Origin: Isochrysis galbana
Taxonomy: Eukaryota > Haptophyta > Isochrysidales > Isochrysidaceae
Reading direction: 5' to 3'
DNA length: 64,000 nucleotides
Assembly: GCA_018136815.1 (NCBI GenBank)
Contig: CM030942.1
Coordinates: forward strand, 1,759,171 to 1,823,170
Part shown: positions 10,709 to 20,200 of the stretch, piece by piece
How positions within the stretch are numbered: the stretch's first letter is position 1
How the letters are laid out: every line of letters begins with the position of its first letter
Made by a program: the position numbers and the translations under genes
The notes under the pieces: model-generated
The model's database searches: none
What the model was told of the DNA's origin: nothing
Seen by the model: the letters and a program-made list of their open reading frames with translations, nothing else

Positions 10709-11786
10709 CCAACCAGCATGGATGCCCCGTCAGGCTGATATCAGGTTCTGATATCAGGTTATCAGGCCTACTAGACCTGATAACCTGATATCAGGCTGAT
10801 ATTATGACTACTAACTTTAGAATAAAATAAAATTCACGTCAGTAAACGAGCCATCGACCCGAACCGCGAGCGATCGGCCATGCCTCTCAGTGACGATGGA
10901 TGATGGGCTGCGAGGCTGGGTGGAGGCGAGGCTGGTGGCGGCGAGGCTGGGTGGAGGTGAGGCTGGTGGAGGCGAGGCTGGTCGCAACGAGGCTGGTGGC
11001 GGCGAGGCTGGTCGTAATGAGGCTGGTGGTAACGAGGCTGGGGTGGCGGTGGGGTTGGTGGCGGCCAGGCTGGTTGCGGCGAGGCTGGTGGCTGCGAGGC
11101 TGGTGGCTGCGAGGCTGGTGGCTGCGAGGCTGGTGTCGGCGAGGCTGGTGGCTGCGAGACTGGTGGCTGCGAGGCTGGGTGCAGGCGAGGCTGGTGGCTG
11201 CGAGGCTGGGTGGAGGCGAGGCTGGTGGCGGCGACGCTGGTTGCCAGGGGGGAGGGCGACTGGTGTTGAGGTGGGGAGGCGGGGTGGCGCTGGGGCAGGC
11301 GCGAGCGCAGCGGCGAGGCTGGCAGCGAGGCGGGTGAGCCAGCGAGGCGGGCGGCTGCGAAGGGGACGGCGGTGGGGCGAGCAGAGGTAGCAGGGGACGC
11401 GCTGGCGGCGGAGCGGGCGGGAACAGCGGCAGCAGTCGCGGGCTCTGGGGGGGGGGAGGGGTGTGGGGCGGGTGCGCCTCCGGCGGAGCGGCAGAGGCGG
11501 GTGCGCGGGGGGGGCGGCGTGGGTTCCCGCGGGGGGGAGGGGTGGGGGTTCGCTGGTTCGCTGGGGGGGGGGCTCTCCCCTCCGCTTCCACACGAACCCC
11601 CTCTCCGCTTCTAGCTAGACGTAGTCCATTTCCTCGGATCTTAGAATGGCTCATTAGAAAATTATAATATTAGTGGTGGACCACCTGATATCAGCCTGAT
11701 ATCAGGTCCTGATATCACCTGATATCAGGTATCAGGTCGCCAAGACCTGATGACCTGAGACCTGACGGGGCATCCGGGCCAACCAG
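10709..11786. mobile_element. hAT-like non-autonomous transposon with 8-bp target duplication
   Basis: Direct repeats CCAACCAG at 10709-10716 and 11779-11786 flank 10717-11778. The element ends form an inverted repeat: CATGGATGCCCCGTCAGG on the left, and CCCGGATGCCCCGTCAGG as the reverse complement of the right end. Both subterminal regions are packed with CCTGATATCAGG palindromes. An 8-bp duplication suits the hAT superfamily; no transposase is present. The right 200 bp recur at about 53,925-54,127. Confidence 0.8.
10905..11240 (+). repeat. 15-bp minisatellite inside the hAT-like element
   Basis: About 20 tandem copies of GCGAGGCTGGTGGCT and close variants lie in the element's interior. All minus-strand translations are repetitive (SLAAT repeats). 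They are open only because the unit is a multiple of three and stop-poor; I do not count them as genes. Confidence 0.8.
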
Positions 11787-11984
11787 GCCAGTGGCCAGTG
11801 CTGGTAGTGCACAAGGGCCGGCCCCCGGAAACTGAAAATGAAGGAGTGAAGGGGGGCAGAGGAGGAGGTGGTGGAGGGAGGGAACTTAAGGGCGATGTCC
11901 GAGTTGAGAAAGGGGAACCTTGAACTAGTAGGTGTGTAGCCCGGAATCTTCAGACGTTGTGTGTGTGTGTGTGTGTGTGTGTGT
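11779..11984 (+). mobile_element. 3' end of a non-LTR element with (GT)n tail
   Basis: The segment ends CTAGTAGGTGTGTAGCCCGG AATCTTCAGACG (split here for reading) and then a (TG)n run at about 11955-11984. The same terminal block followed by T-runs occurs at 6311-6360 (complement), 12555-12599 and 59419-59460 (complement). It is a 5'-truncated copy whose tail is a dinucleotide repeat instead of T's. Confidence 0.6.
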
Positions 11985-12077
11985 AGGCGACCCAAGCGCA
12001 TGCGCCACTAGAGTCAGATCCGTGCCCATTACGAGGTTGAATGACGCATGGGCCTGGGTCGGGGAAACTGTTTGTGT

Positions 12078-12490
12078 TTAGGCGAGCCTTTCCGCCATCC
12101 CAAGCGAATGCGCGCCACTAGAGTCATTGGTTCTGAAGATCGGAGCGCTGAGCTCTCGCGCATTCTTGATCTTGGGCTTCCTCCCTTGGGAGGCTTTATT
12201 CGTGCGCACTATCAGGCGCTCATCCGAGACTTCTAGGCCCCTAATGAGGATCGTGAACATGTTTAGTGTGCATTCTATAACTGGTGTATGGTGGAATGTG
12301 TAGTTTTCAAACTCCACTTTGTAAAATCACTTATCAGGTACCTCCATGCCACTAGGTATAGAGCTTTCAGGCTATCGGGCGTCGACGTGTTCGGATAGGC
12401 AAACAATCTGTCCTTACCCTTAGTTTTTTGTGTTATTGACCTTTTATGATCGGGTGTGAAGCCAGCTAAAGTCTCTATGGTCTTGAATAT
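12078..12490 (-). pseudogene. LINE family B ORF2 C-terminal remnant
   Basis: Minus-strand peptides include DRLFAYPNTSTPDSLKALYL and ASQGRKPKI and end in MAERLA. These match the ORF2 C-terminus at 62,970-64,000 (DRLFAYPGKSTPDSLKTLYI, AAQGRKPKL, LAERLA). The two parts are in different frames that meet near 12,275-12,317, so the copy is frameshifted. Just downstream, the block CCCAAGCG..CCACTAGAGTCA occurs twice (about 11,995 and 12,102). Confidence 0.7.
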
Positions 12491-12599
12491 TTGGATCAAG
12501 GAGGAGGCGGGGGGAGGGGGTATAAGGGCGGTGTCGTAGCAGTGACAGGGTAACCTAGATATAGTAGGCGAGTAGCCCAAAATCTTCAGATGTTTTTTT
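12491..12599 (+). mobile_element. Short 5'-truncated non-LTR insertion ending in T7
   Basis: The plus strand ends GTAGCCCAAAATCTTCAGATG followed by T7 (12593-12599), the family terminus also seen at 6311 and 59,419. It abuts the family B remnant, which is broken at this point. A target duplication was not found. Confidence 0.55.
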
Positions 12600-12809
12600 C
12601 ATGATAGTGTATTAGTAATACAAGATAAGCAAGCAAAGAACAAGGACAAGGATAGGCGAGGACGATGGCTGTTGCGTAGAATAGCTGCAGCACATGGTGA
12701 TTTGAAGTTCAAAATGGGCGGAGTAGAGTGACACCGCATCACACAAGGCTGGAGGCCGAGTTCAAAGAGCAGGCACAAGTAGTAGATCAAAAGGTGGCCC
12801 GGGCGTCCA
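12600..12809. other. 3' flank of the coiled-coil gene
   Basis: I see no gene. The minus-strand gene ends at 12810 and this stretch probably holds its 3' UTR. No clear AATAAA or TGTAA signal was picked out. Confidence 0.35.
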
Positions 12810-15053
12810 TCAGAAATACTCGCCTACATAGATGACATTGTTCGCGTTCGATGTGGGCGTGCCGTCGTTGGGCTCGCTCGAGATGATGGGAGCTACGCCC
12901 TCAATATTGGCTGTGATTTGGTCGGCGTTGACCGAAATATTCTCATCCCCTTCTCTAGGAACGGTTCTCGGCATTTCCTGGTCTCTGGAAGGACCCTTGT
13001 TCGCAGAATCAGGCGACAAAGCGTCATTCGTGGCGACCGCGCTAGCCTCCGACAAACTCGAAGTGCCACGAAATGGAGCCGTGCCTGTAGCTCCACTCGT
13101 TCCTGCGATCCTACGCCCCCTCGGCGCCTCCGTGATCGGCCGAAGCTTGGGCAGACCTCGGCGAAGCTCCTCGACGAAGTCTCTCGGTGGCAAGGTAGAC
13201 GATTCGGTGCGTGGTGAGGGGGTGGCTGTGGCAGCTCGATCGCCCGCCTTCCTGAGCTTGGATCGGTCGAAGCCTTTCAGTTGGTCGACAAGGTCACCCA
13301 TCTGTGGTTCTGAAGTCGCCTTGATAGATGGGCATGGGGCCGGCGGCGGTGGCGGCGGCGGCGACGACAAGACAGGACGTGGAGATGGCAGGGTACTACG
13401 AATTACCGCAGACGCTGGGGTGGCTGGGGATGCATGGGTGGGGGTGGTGAAGGCTGCGGCCGCGGACAACATTTTTGAAATGTCGAAGGTTTGCGCAAGG
13501 CTTGCTTGTACACGCTCGGCGACTGCCTTGTCTTGTAACGCCTGTTGAAGGGCCTTGCGCATCTCAGCAAGCTCTGCTTCCTCGCGCTGCAGTAAGGCAC
13601 TCATAGCCTCGACCTCAACCCGGATGACCTCGTCCAAACGAGCTGCCGCGGCCATGGCAGCAGCGCAGAAGCCCGCCGCTTCCGTCCAAGCTGTCGAAGC
13701 GGACAAGCCGCCCCAATACGATCCTGCATATGAGGCGGCCGTCGCTGCTGCTTTGGCTGAAGCAGCGTGCACCTCTCTCACCCTTGAGCTGAGCGAGCGT
13801 TCGAGCTCAGCCAATCTGCGGCCAACTGATGATGTGCCAGCGAGGAGGGCTGCAGTTCGGCGAGGGGTGGTGAGATTTGATTTCGTGTCCCCTCGGGTGG
13901 ATGCGCCACAAGTTAAGCCATCTAGGGCTCGCCTCTGCAGACACTCCCCCTCGAGACGCGCAACACCGCTCACAGCATCCGCCACGGCATGCGCCTCCTC
14001 TAGTTCTTGATGCAACTTCCGCACATTCGACAATGCGTGAACCGTCTCGCTCCTGGCACGCTCCAGCTGCTCGCGAAGAGATTTGGACTCGGCTTCCTCA
14101 TGGGCAAGCTTGTCGCGAAGCGAGAGCAATTGCTTGCCCATGGAGCGAAGTGCGTTGTTCTTTGCTGCTAGCTCCTGGCGCATCTCGGCCTCTGATACCG
14201 TGGTGACATTGAGGGAAACAGCGGTCGAGGTGGCCCCAATCTCACTCGCACTCGGCCCCCCAAAACTATGATCTAGAGCCTTGGAGGCAAGGAGGTTGTC
14301 CGCCCATCTTCTCCCGCGTGTCACACTGTGTCGGGGAATTCTGGTCGAGGCGCCATTCTGCTGGACCGATATGGCGGAGTCGGAATCATCTGAAGAGGAA
14401 CCAGATGACGGAGACAGCCGATCCGCAACAGGTTCGATTGCACAAGAGCTAGGTGATACCGGCGCTTTGTGTGCCGGTGTCGCCTCCAGCACAGGCGCGC
14501 TCATCCGCCGCACCGAGTTCGCAGCGCGCGCGCGTTGCACACGCTCGACGAGACGGTCAGAATTCTGGAAGGAAGCCAATGTGGCCTTGAGCTCTTTAAC
14601 TTCCCGGGCGTGCTGCGACTCACTCGCTTCGTGTGCAGCACGTAGCTCTGCCACTTGCTTGGCCAGCGCTGTACGTGCAGTGTTGGACTCAGAAAGCTCC
14701 TCCATCAGAGCGAGTCTTTGCTCGTGCATCGCAGTCGCCTGATCTCGTAGCACTTTCTGCTCGCGGGTGCAAACCTCGAGTGCAGTGTTGCGCTGGCGGA
14801 TCGCAGCGTCGACAGCGTCCATTGCCTCATCGATCCTCCCCCGCATGCTCGCCACCAGCGTAAGCGCCTTGGCAGCAGCGTGCGCGAGCGGCCGGACCTC
14901 GACCACGAGGGACGCTTGTAGTCGGCGTGCCTCGAATGAGCTGACGGAACCACCAGACTGCTGGACAAGCTTGGCGCCCAGGCCTGCAACAGCCGCCACA
15001 GCATTGGATGCTGTGTCGGCGCTCTCCCGGAGGAGGCCGAAGGCGGTCTCCAT
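12810..15053 (-). CDS. Coiled-coil protein with poly-Pro and two WH2-like motifs
   Basis: A single open frame of 747 codons starting at ATG 15053. Residues about 75-185 and 290-345 are Glu/Lys/Gln/Ala-rich heptad-like helices (for example REQKVLRDQATAMHEQRLAL). A Ser/Asp-rich linker contains SSGSSSDDSDS. An Ala-rich segment at about 430-510 is also helical. Near 560 a PPPPPPPAPCP tract is followed by GDLVDQLKGFDRSKLRKA and, about 35 residues later, DFVEELRRGLPKLRPI. Both resemble the WH2 actin-binding pattern (hydrophobic helix, then LKK/LRK). The order coiled coil, poly-Pro, WH2 suggests a role in actin or profilin binding; that is inference, and no homologue is recognised. No membrane segment. 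Its frame and composition look fully intact. Confidence 0.75.
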   Translation of the reverse strand: METAFGLLRESADTASNAVAAVAGLGAKLVQQSGGSVSSFEARRLQASLVVEVRPLAHAAAKALTLVASMRGRIDEAMDAVDAAIRQRNTALEVCTREQKVLRDQATAMHEQRLALMEELSESNTARTALAKQVAELRAAHEASESQHAREVKELKATLASFQNSDRLVERVQRARAANSVRRMSAPVLEATPAHKAPVSPSSCAIEPVADRLSPSSGSSSDDSDSAISVQQNGASTRIPRHSVTRGRRWADNLLASKALDHSFGGPSASEIGATSTAVSLNVTTVSEAEMRQELAAKNNALRSMGKQLLSLRDKLAHEEAESKSLREQLERARSETVHALSNVRKLHQELEEAHAVADAVSGVARLEGECLQRRALDGLTCGASTRGDTKSNLTTPRRTAALLAGTSSVGRRLAELERSLSSRVREVHAASAKAAATAASYAGSYWGGLSASTAWTEAAGFCAAAMAAAARLDEVIRVEVEAMSALLQREEAELAEMRKALQQALQDKAVAERVQASLAQTFDISKMLSAAAAFTTPTHASPATPASAVIRSTLPSPRPVLSSPPPPPPPAPCPSIKATSEPQMGDLVDQLKGFDRSKLRKAGDRAATATPSPRTESSTLPPRDFVEELRRGLPKLRPITEAPRGRRIAGTSGATGTAPFRGTSSLSEASAVATNDALSPDSANKGPSRDQEMPRTVPREGDENISVNADQITANIEGVAPIISSEPNDGTPTSNANNVIYVGEYF

Positions 15054-15494
15054 GGGGGGCCCAGGAGCGAGGCGAGTGGAGGAAAAGGCAAGGTGGAGAG
15101 AGGCGTTGGTTGGGGATGGGACGGGAGTGGGGAGAGCGGGCGCGCGCGCGGGCCACAGAGCCGAGGATTAGAGAGAGACGGGGGGGTGGGGGGGGGGGGG
15201 GGGAAGGGGGAGGGGGAGGGGGATAGGGGAGCGAGCGCGCGCGCGCGAAGGGAAGGGCGAGGGAAAAGAACCTGTGAGTTCTTTATCTCCGTACTTTACT
15301 GCCGGAGGACCGAACCATGTGCTTCGCCTCGGTTTCTTCAGTATTTCTTGTCGCAGCTTCCCTCGCTGGCGAGGAGCCGCCGGGGGGTCGCAGGCAGAAG
15401 GAGGGGGCGCACTGAGATGCCGAGACGCAATGCGATGGCCCAACGACCACCCACATAAAATATAGAGTACTCGGTAGGGAGTACCATTAGGAAT
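15054..15494. other. Upstream region of the coiled-coil gene
   Basis: GC-rich promoter-side region for the minus-strand gene, with a G17 run at about 15,185-15,205 and GCGCGC runs at 15,232-15,247. No gene was found. Short minus-strand frames reading PLPLPPPPP are composition artefacts. Confidence 0.4.
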
Positions 15495-15708
15495 TGTAGT
15501 CTTGTAAGAGGTCTTGTTTGTGTGGACTCAAGTGAGTTCTTTTGTATATGTGTAGGTTCTACTCCCATAGTGGCAACGTGGGGTGTTGTCGGGACACGGG
15601 TTCTCGCCGTTGCGCTAGCGCTATGTTCATGCCTATGATCTACACAATGTTGCTGACTATCACTGGGCCCCATAAGGGTGGGGCCAAACATGGTACCCCC
15701 GCCGAGAG
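15495..15708 (+). mobile_element. LTR-like repeat with tRNA primer site (copy 2)
   Basis: Starts near TGTAGTCTTGTAAGAGG (15495) and ends GGGGCCAAACA at 15690, followed by TGGTACCCCCGCCGAGAG (15691-15708), identical to the site at 61,863-61,880. It contains the shared blocks CTACTC..GTGGCAACGTG and GATCTACACAA. The downstream sequence to about 16,150 has a 209-codon open frame (15,542-16,171) with no recognisable gag motif. Confidence 0.6.
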
Positions 15709-16319
15709 GGGATCAGTCCCTTCTCGCGTGCGCCTCAACGCACGCTCACCGAGCCTCTTCACCCAACACAAGGTTGGAAATTGGGCCAACAACGAATTCG
15801 TTGTTGAACAAAATTCATTGTCACTGCTACCGACTACGCTCCGCGGAGCAACCATCGGGCCTCAATCACTGCACCGGGTCCAACAGTCTCTGTCATCACT
15901 GTCTCGCGAACTACTCGCGAATTTCCTTGGAACTCTGAGCCTCAATACCCCCAAACCATCTCTGCTGATTGACGGGGAGAACTGTCAACTTTCTCAGCAG
16001 TTCGAATATAAACTTCTTAATAGTCTCACCGCACACGCGGCCGTGGACCCTCTACTTTCTACTCACGCAGCAAAACTTTCTACACCCCCACTCCCCCGGC
16101 CCTTTCCCCCCCGCCATCAGGCTAAGGCCTGTAACCACTTGGATTTGGGACTAACCGGATATTGTGGGTAGTTCACCGACCCCTATCTAGTTAGATAGTG
16201 ATAGTGACCGACCCCTATCTAGTTAGATAGTGATAGTTACAAATGGCTCCCTGGGTAGCTGGGTATTCTGGGTATCCCGATACCCATACCCATAGATTTA
16301 CTACTTTTAACTACTACTA
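15709..16319. repeat. LTR-element remnant and duplicated CTATCTAGTTAGATAG palindromes
   Basis: After the primer site the sequence has no recognisable retroelement domain. At 16,176-16,242 a unit of about 33 bp, ACCGACCCCTATCTAGTTAG followed by ATAGTGATAGT, is present twice in tandem; its core is a palindrome also frequent at 6,112-6,262. GGGTATCCCGATACCCATACC at about 16,270 is another imperfect palindrome. Confidence 0.5.
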
Positions 16320-16435
16320 CTTATAATATATTATATTATTATTATATAGTAGTATATATATATAGTGTGTTGTACGTACGCGCGTGCGTGCGTGCGTGCA
16401 TGCGCGCGTGTGTGTGCGTGCGCGTGTGTGTGCCC
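16320..16435. repeat. AT-rich run followed by alternating purine-pyrimidine tract
   Basis: 16,320-16,360 is almost only A/T (TATAATATATTATATTATTA and onward). 16,372-16,435 is a (CG/TG/CA)n tract with near-perfect purine-pyrimidine alternation, a Z-DNA-prone composition. No gene. Confidence 0.7.
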
Positions 16436-16439
16436 CTAC

Positions 16440-16795
16440 CTACATATACGGCCGCAAGCCGCAAGCGGAGCCTCTTTTTTTCTTTTTTCCCCCCTATGGT
16501 ATCGCTTTCCCCCTGCCTTCTTTTTACTTATTTTGCGGCGGTGTCCGTTTTGAGAGGCGGGAGCCGGCGCGCCGGCGCGAGGCGGCAGGCGGGAGGGAGG
16601 TGAACCTGTCGCCAAAGAAGATGCTGCTGTGGGCATGCGGCCGTCGGGCAGTTGCTGCCGGCAGATGGCCGGCGGCGGGGGCAAGCCATCAGGCATGCCA
16701 GGAGGATGGGTGGTTCCTCTCCCATGGCAGGGGAGGAGTGGAGAGGGGGGGGGGGCTCGTGCCCCCCCATGGGCGAACTAAGTATAAACTTAGTT
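16440..16795 (-). mobile_element. LINE-related 5' fragment with perfect hairpin
   Basis: On the minus strand a perfect hairpin AACTAAGT-TTAT-ACTTAGTT (complement of 16,776-16,795) lies 5 bp before CATGG, the same layout as the 5' ends of the other non-LTR elements. The frame from ATG 16,770 (80 codons, MGGHEPPPP) shows no domain. I take it as the 5' end of a diverged copy. Confidence 0.5.
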
Positions 16796-17248
16796 GAACA
16801 TTGACATCATACATCATGATAGATTGAGTCATTGCCATTGAGAAAAGCTAGTGTACATAGATTGCGTAGAGACGACGGGAAGGCGAGTCTCGAGGTGGAG
16901 GTGAACACAAACAGTAGCACACCAACCATTGGGAAGCAGGAAATAGACGATATTCATGAGTCAACTCGACCCCTTCGTTCTGCCATCGGCACTAATAGCA
17001 ACGGGAACTCCACAACGTCTCGTGGAGCCGCATGATGCTATGTTCTCAACGAGTGCTAACGTGTGGTTAGTCACGACGCGCACGCCACCTTCACCCCACC
17101 GACTGAATGGGACATGCGAGTGGAATAACGCAAAAGGTCAAGCGTAGAGACAACGTCACATCACGCTAGCAAAGGCGAGGCCAGCAATTGTAATTGCTGC
17201 ATGGTTGTCTCAAATGGTCCGCATATTGCAAAAGAGACAGCCACGATC
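16796..17248. other. 3' flank of the giant surface-protein gene
   Basis: No gene was found. Short frames on both strands have no domains. This stretch would hold the 3' UTR of the minus-strand gene ending at 17249. Confidence 0.35.
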
Positions 17249-20200
17249 TCACTTATCGTTGGTGTCGCTCACCAAACTGGTCTCCTCTGTGTCCAACATG
17301 GCAGGCGATCTTCGGGGCAGCAACGCCGGCGGCGATGGTGATTGTGATGTGCCGGCTTGACAACCCGAGAAGGAGGTGCCTGGATGATTTGTTGCAGACG
17401 TTCTCGCTGCCCCCGAAAGACTCGATTGGTTGCTGCGGTCGTCTTGCGGCCATGCGACTGTAGACGACCCTAATGAAGATCTCCCTAGACTATTCCTAGA
17501 ATTTCCTAACGGCGTGGGTGCGGAACGGTGTTGGAGAGGAGAGGGATTCGCGGGCGGTGTAGGTGCATCTCTCCACTTCAGCGGCGGCAACGGTTGGCGA
17601 GCAACCGAAGAAGGCCGTCTTGTGTTGGGGCTGTTGTGCGCGGAGGAATCGCTGGCTTCGGCAGTCTTTTGTCTGGCGCGTTCAATAGCAGCCCTACCCG
17701 CCCCGCTCAGCCGCGTTGGAGGCAACGGTGATGGCCGATTCGCCCTAGTTGGCGAGCTAGGGACTCTCTCCATTGCTGTTCGCGCACGCGCCGCGGCCAT
17801 CATGTTCGCCTCTAAGTTTCGATCGATATCACTTGGAGTGGGACGGCGAGATTCAGTGCCTCGCACAAATGCCGGCAAAGTTTCCTCAGGAGGCGAAGCG
17901 GCACCAACTTGCAGCAACTCTTGCGACGGCGGGCGCGACCCACACTCGTGAGGCCTACTTATGAACCCTTGAGGTTGACGAGCCTCGTCCATGCGAGAAA
18001 CCGACGAGGAAGCGGGATTCGTCCTACATCGCCGGAGCGCCGGTCGGCCGCGTGCACTCCTCATGCTCTCCTCCACCTCCAGCTGCGACACCATCGATAA
18101 AGGAGGCAGCCTAAATCCTGGCGGGGGCTGCTTGGCACCCTGTGACGGCTGCCATCGCTTGGCGCGTTGCAGCGCAAGCTTCGACGCGGCCGCGTCGCTC
18201 GAGGGGCCCGGCTGCCGCGCTGATGCAATGCCAGATGTGGCGGCCCCGGCCGTGCCGGCCGTGGCCTCATCCTTGGGTTTGTACAGCCCCTTGTGGAGCT
18301 CCTCGTCGGGTAAGGCATAATTCGGCTGGACCGCCTTGGAGGCACGCATCCATTGCCATGCGAGAGCGGCTAGGCAGAGAAGGGCAATGGCGCCGACGAT
18401 GACGCTGATAGACACGATCCAAGCAACATTCGATGTGGCAGTATTAGAAGACAATGCTTGGCTATCGCCCGTGTTGATGGGTGCAACTGGCGGCGGGGAA
18501 GGCGATGCCGAAAGGTTGGGGCGAGCGCCACAATCTGCACAATCTGTCCCGTACGAACACGAAGAATCTATCGAGCCGGTCGAGCCATCGTTGCAGAGTC
18601 CATCATTCGAGAAAAAGCAAGAATCAGCACACAAGTAGTCGGGAGGTGCTCCAGGAGGGGGAGCCGGCGGTGGTCGTGGCGGGAAGAGAGAGATGGGTGT
18701 GACAGTGAGGGCGGTGGAATCGATACCGAAAATGGTTGCGGCCGTCTGCTGAAGCTGGGTTGGGTCTCCATCTAGGACGCTGTCCAGCACGACCGAGACC
18801 GCAATGGCGCGCACGCTAGAGGCGACGATATCCGTGACAGCGGTTGGATCCACTTCTAGCGTGGACGCTAATGCGGTCGAGGTCACGCTTGGAACCACGG
18901 TGACGGTGTCCCCTGGAGCCAGCTCACGGCTGAGAGTTAAAGATGCCGTCTGAGCAAGTGACCGTCGACGCACTAACTTGTAAGAGACTGTACAAGTGTC
19001 GGTACCGGCAGAAGCGCACGCGACCGACTCGGTGCCCTGCCTGACCTGCTCCAAGGTGAGCAGCGTCTCATCGTAGGTCACTTCGTAGTCGGCCTCTTGC
19101 GTCACTGTGATCGTACTTTGCCGATTCCCATCAAGTCCCGCAGCGACCTCGGATGCGACCGTCGAGGCGTTCATCGCACTGCTCAACGTGCTGTTGCCCA
19201 CGTCCATGCGCAGCTCGAAACCCTGCCGGCTCGGAGCGATCGGCGGTGGCGAAGGCGGCGGCGGGGACGGCGGCGACAACGGCAGCGGAGGCGGCGATGG
19301 CGGCGGCGATGGCGGCGGCGGCGACGGTGGTGGCGGCGACGGTGGTGGCGGCGATGGCAGCGGCGACGGCGGCGGCGGCGACGGCGGCGGAGTTGATGGC
19401 GGAGGCGGCGACGGAGGTGGGGGCGATGGCGGCGGCGGCGATGGTGGCGGCGGAGATGGCGGCGGCGGCGACGGCAGGGGTGGAGATGGCGGCGGAGACG
19501 ACGGCGGCAGCGGCGATGGCGGCGGCAGTGACGGAGGAGGGGGCGAAGGAGGCTGAGAAGGGGGCGGCTGGGATGGCGGCGGCGGCGGTCTTTGTGGGGC
19601 GTCCGCTGGGACCGCAGGTGGGAAACGTGGTGGAGGCAATGATGGCGGCGGAGGAGACGGCGGCGGTGGCGATGGGGGCGGTGGAGAGGGCGGCGGCTGC
19701 GATGGGGACGGTGGCGGTGATGATGGCGGCGGCGGTAATGGCGGGGACGGCGAAGGCGGTGGAGGCGATGATGGTGGAGGTGACGGCGGCGGAGGGGATG
19801 GAGGCGGACTTGGGGGCGGTGAAGACGGCGGCGGAGGCAAGGGAAGAGGAGACGTCGGAGGTGGACTTGGTGGTGGTGATGACGGGGGAGATGGCGTGGA
19901 CGGAGGGGGCGTCGGTTCCGTAGGGATCGGTGGCTGAAAGGGCGGGGGTGGCACCGGTGGAGCAGGTGACGGTGGCGGGGGCGAAGGATGAGGAGGTGAA
20001 GGAGGTAGAGATGGAGGGGGAAAGCTCGGCGGCGGAGGCATAGGCGCAGGAGAAGATGGCGGCGGCGGCGAGGGCAGCGGCGACGAGGGCGGCGGCGGCG
20101 AGGGCGGCGGCGGTAAAGGTGGCGGCAGCAAAGGCGGCGGCGGCAAAGGCGGCGGTTGAGAAGGTGGCGGTAGAAACGGCGGCGGCGGTGAGGGCGGAGG

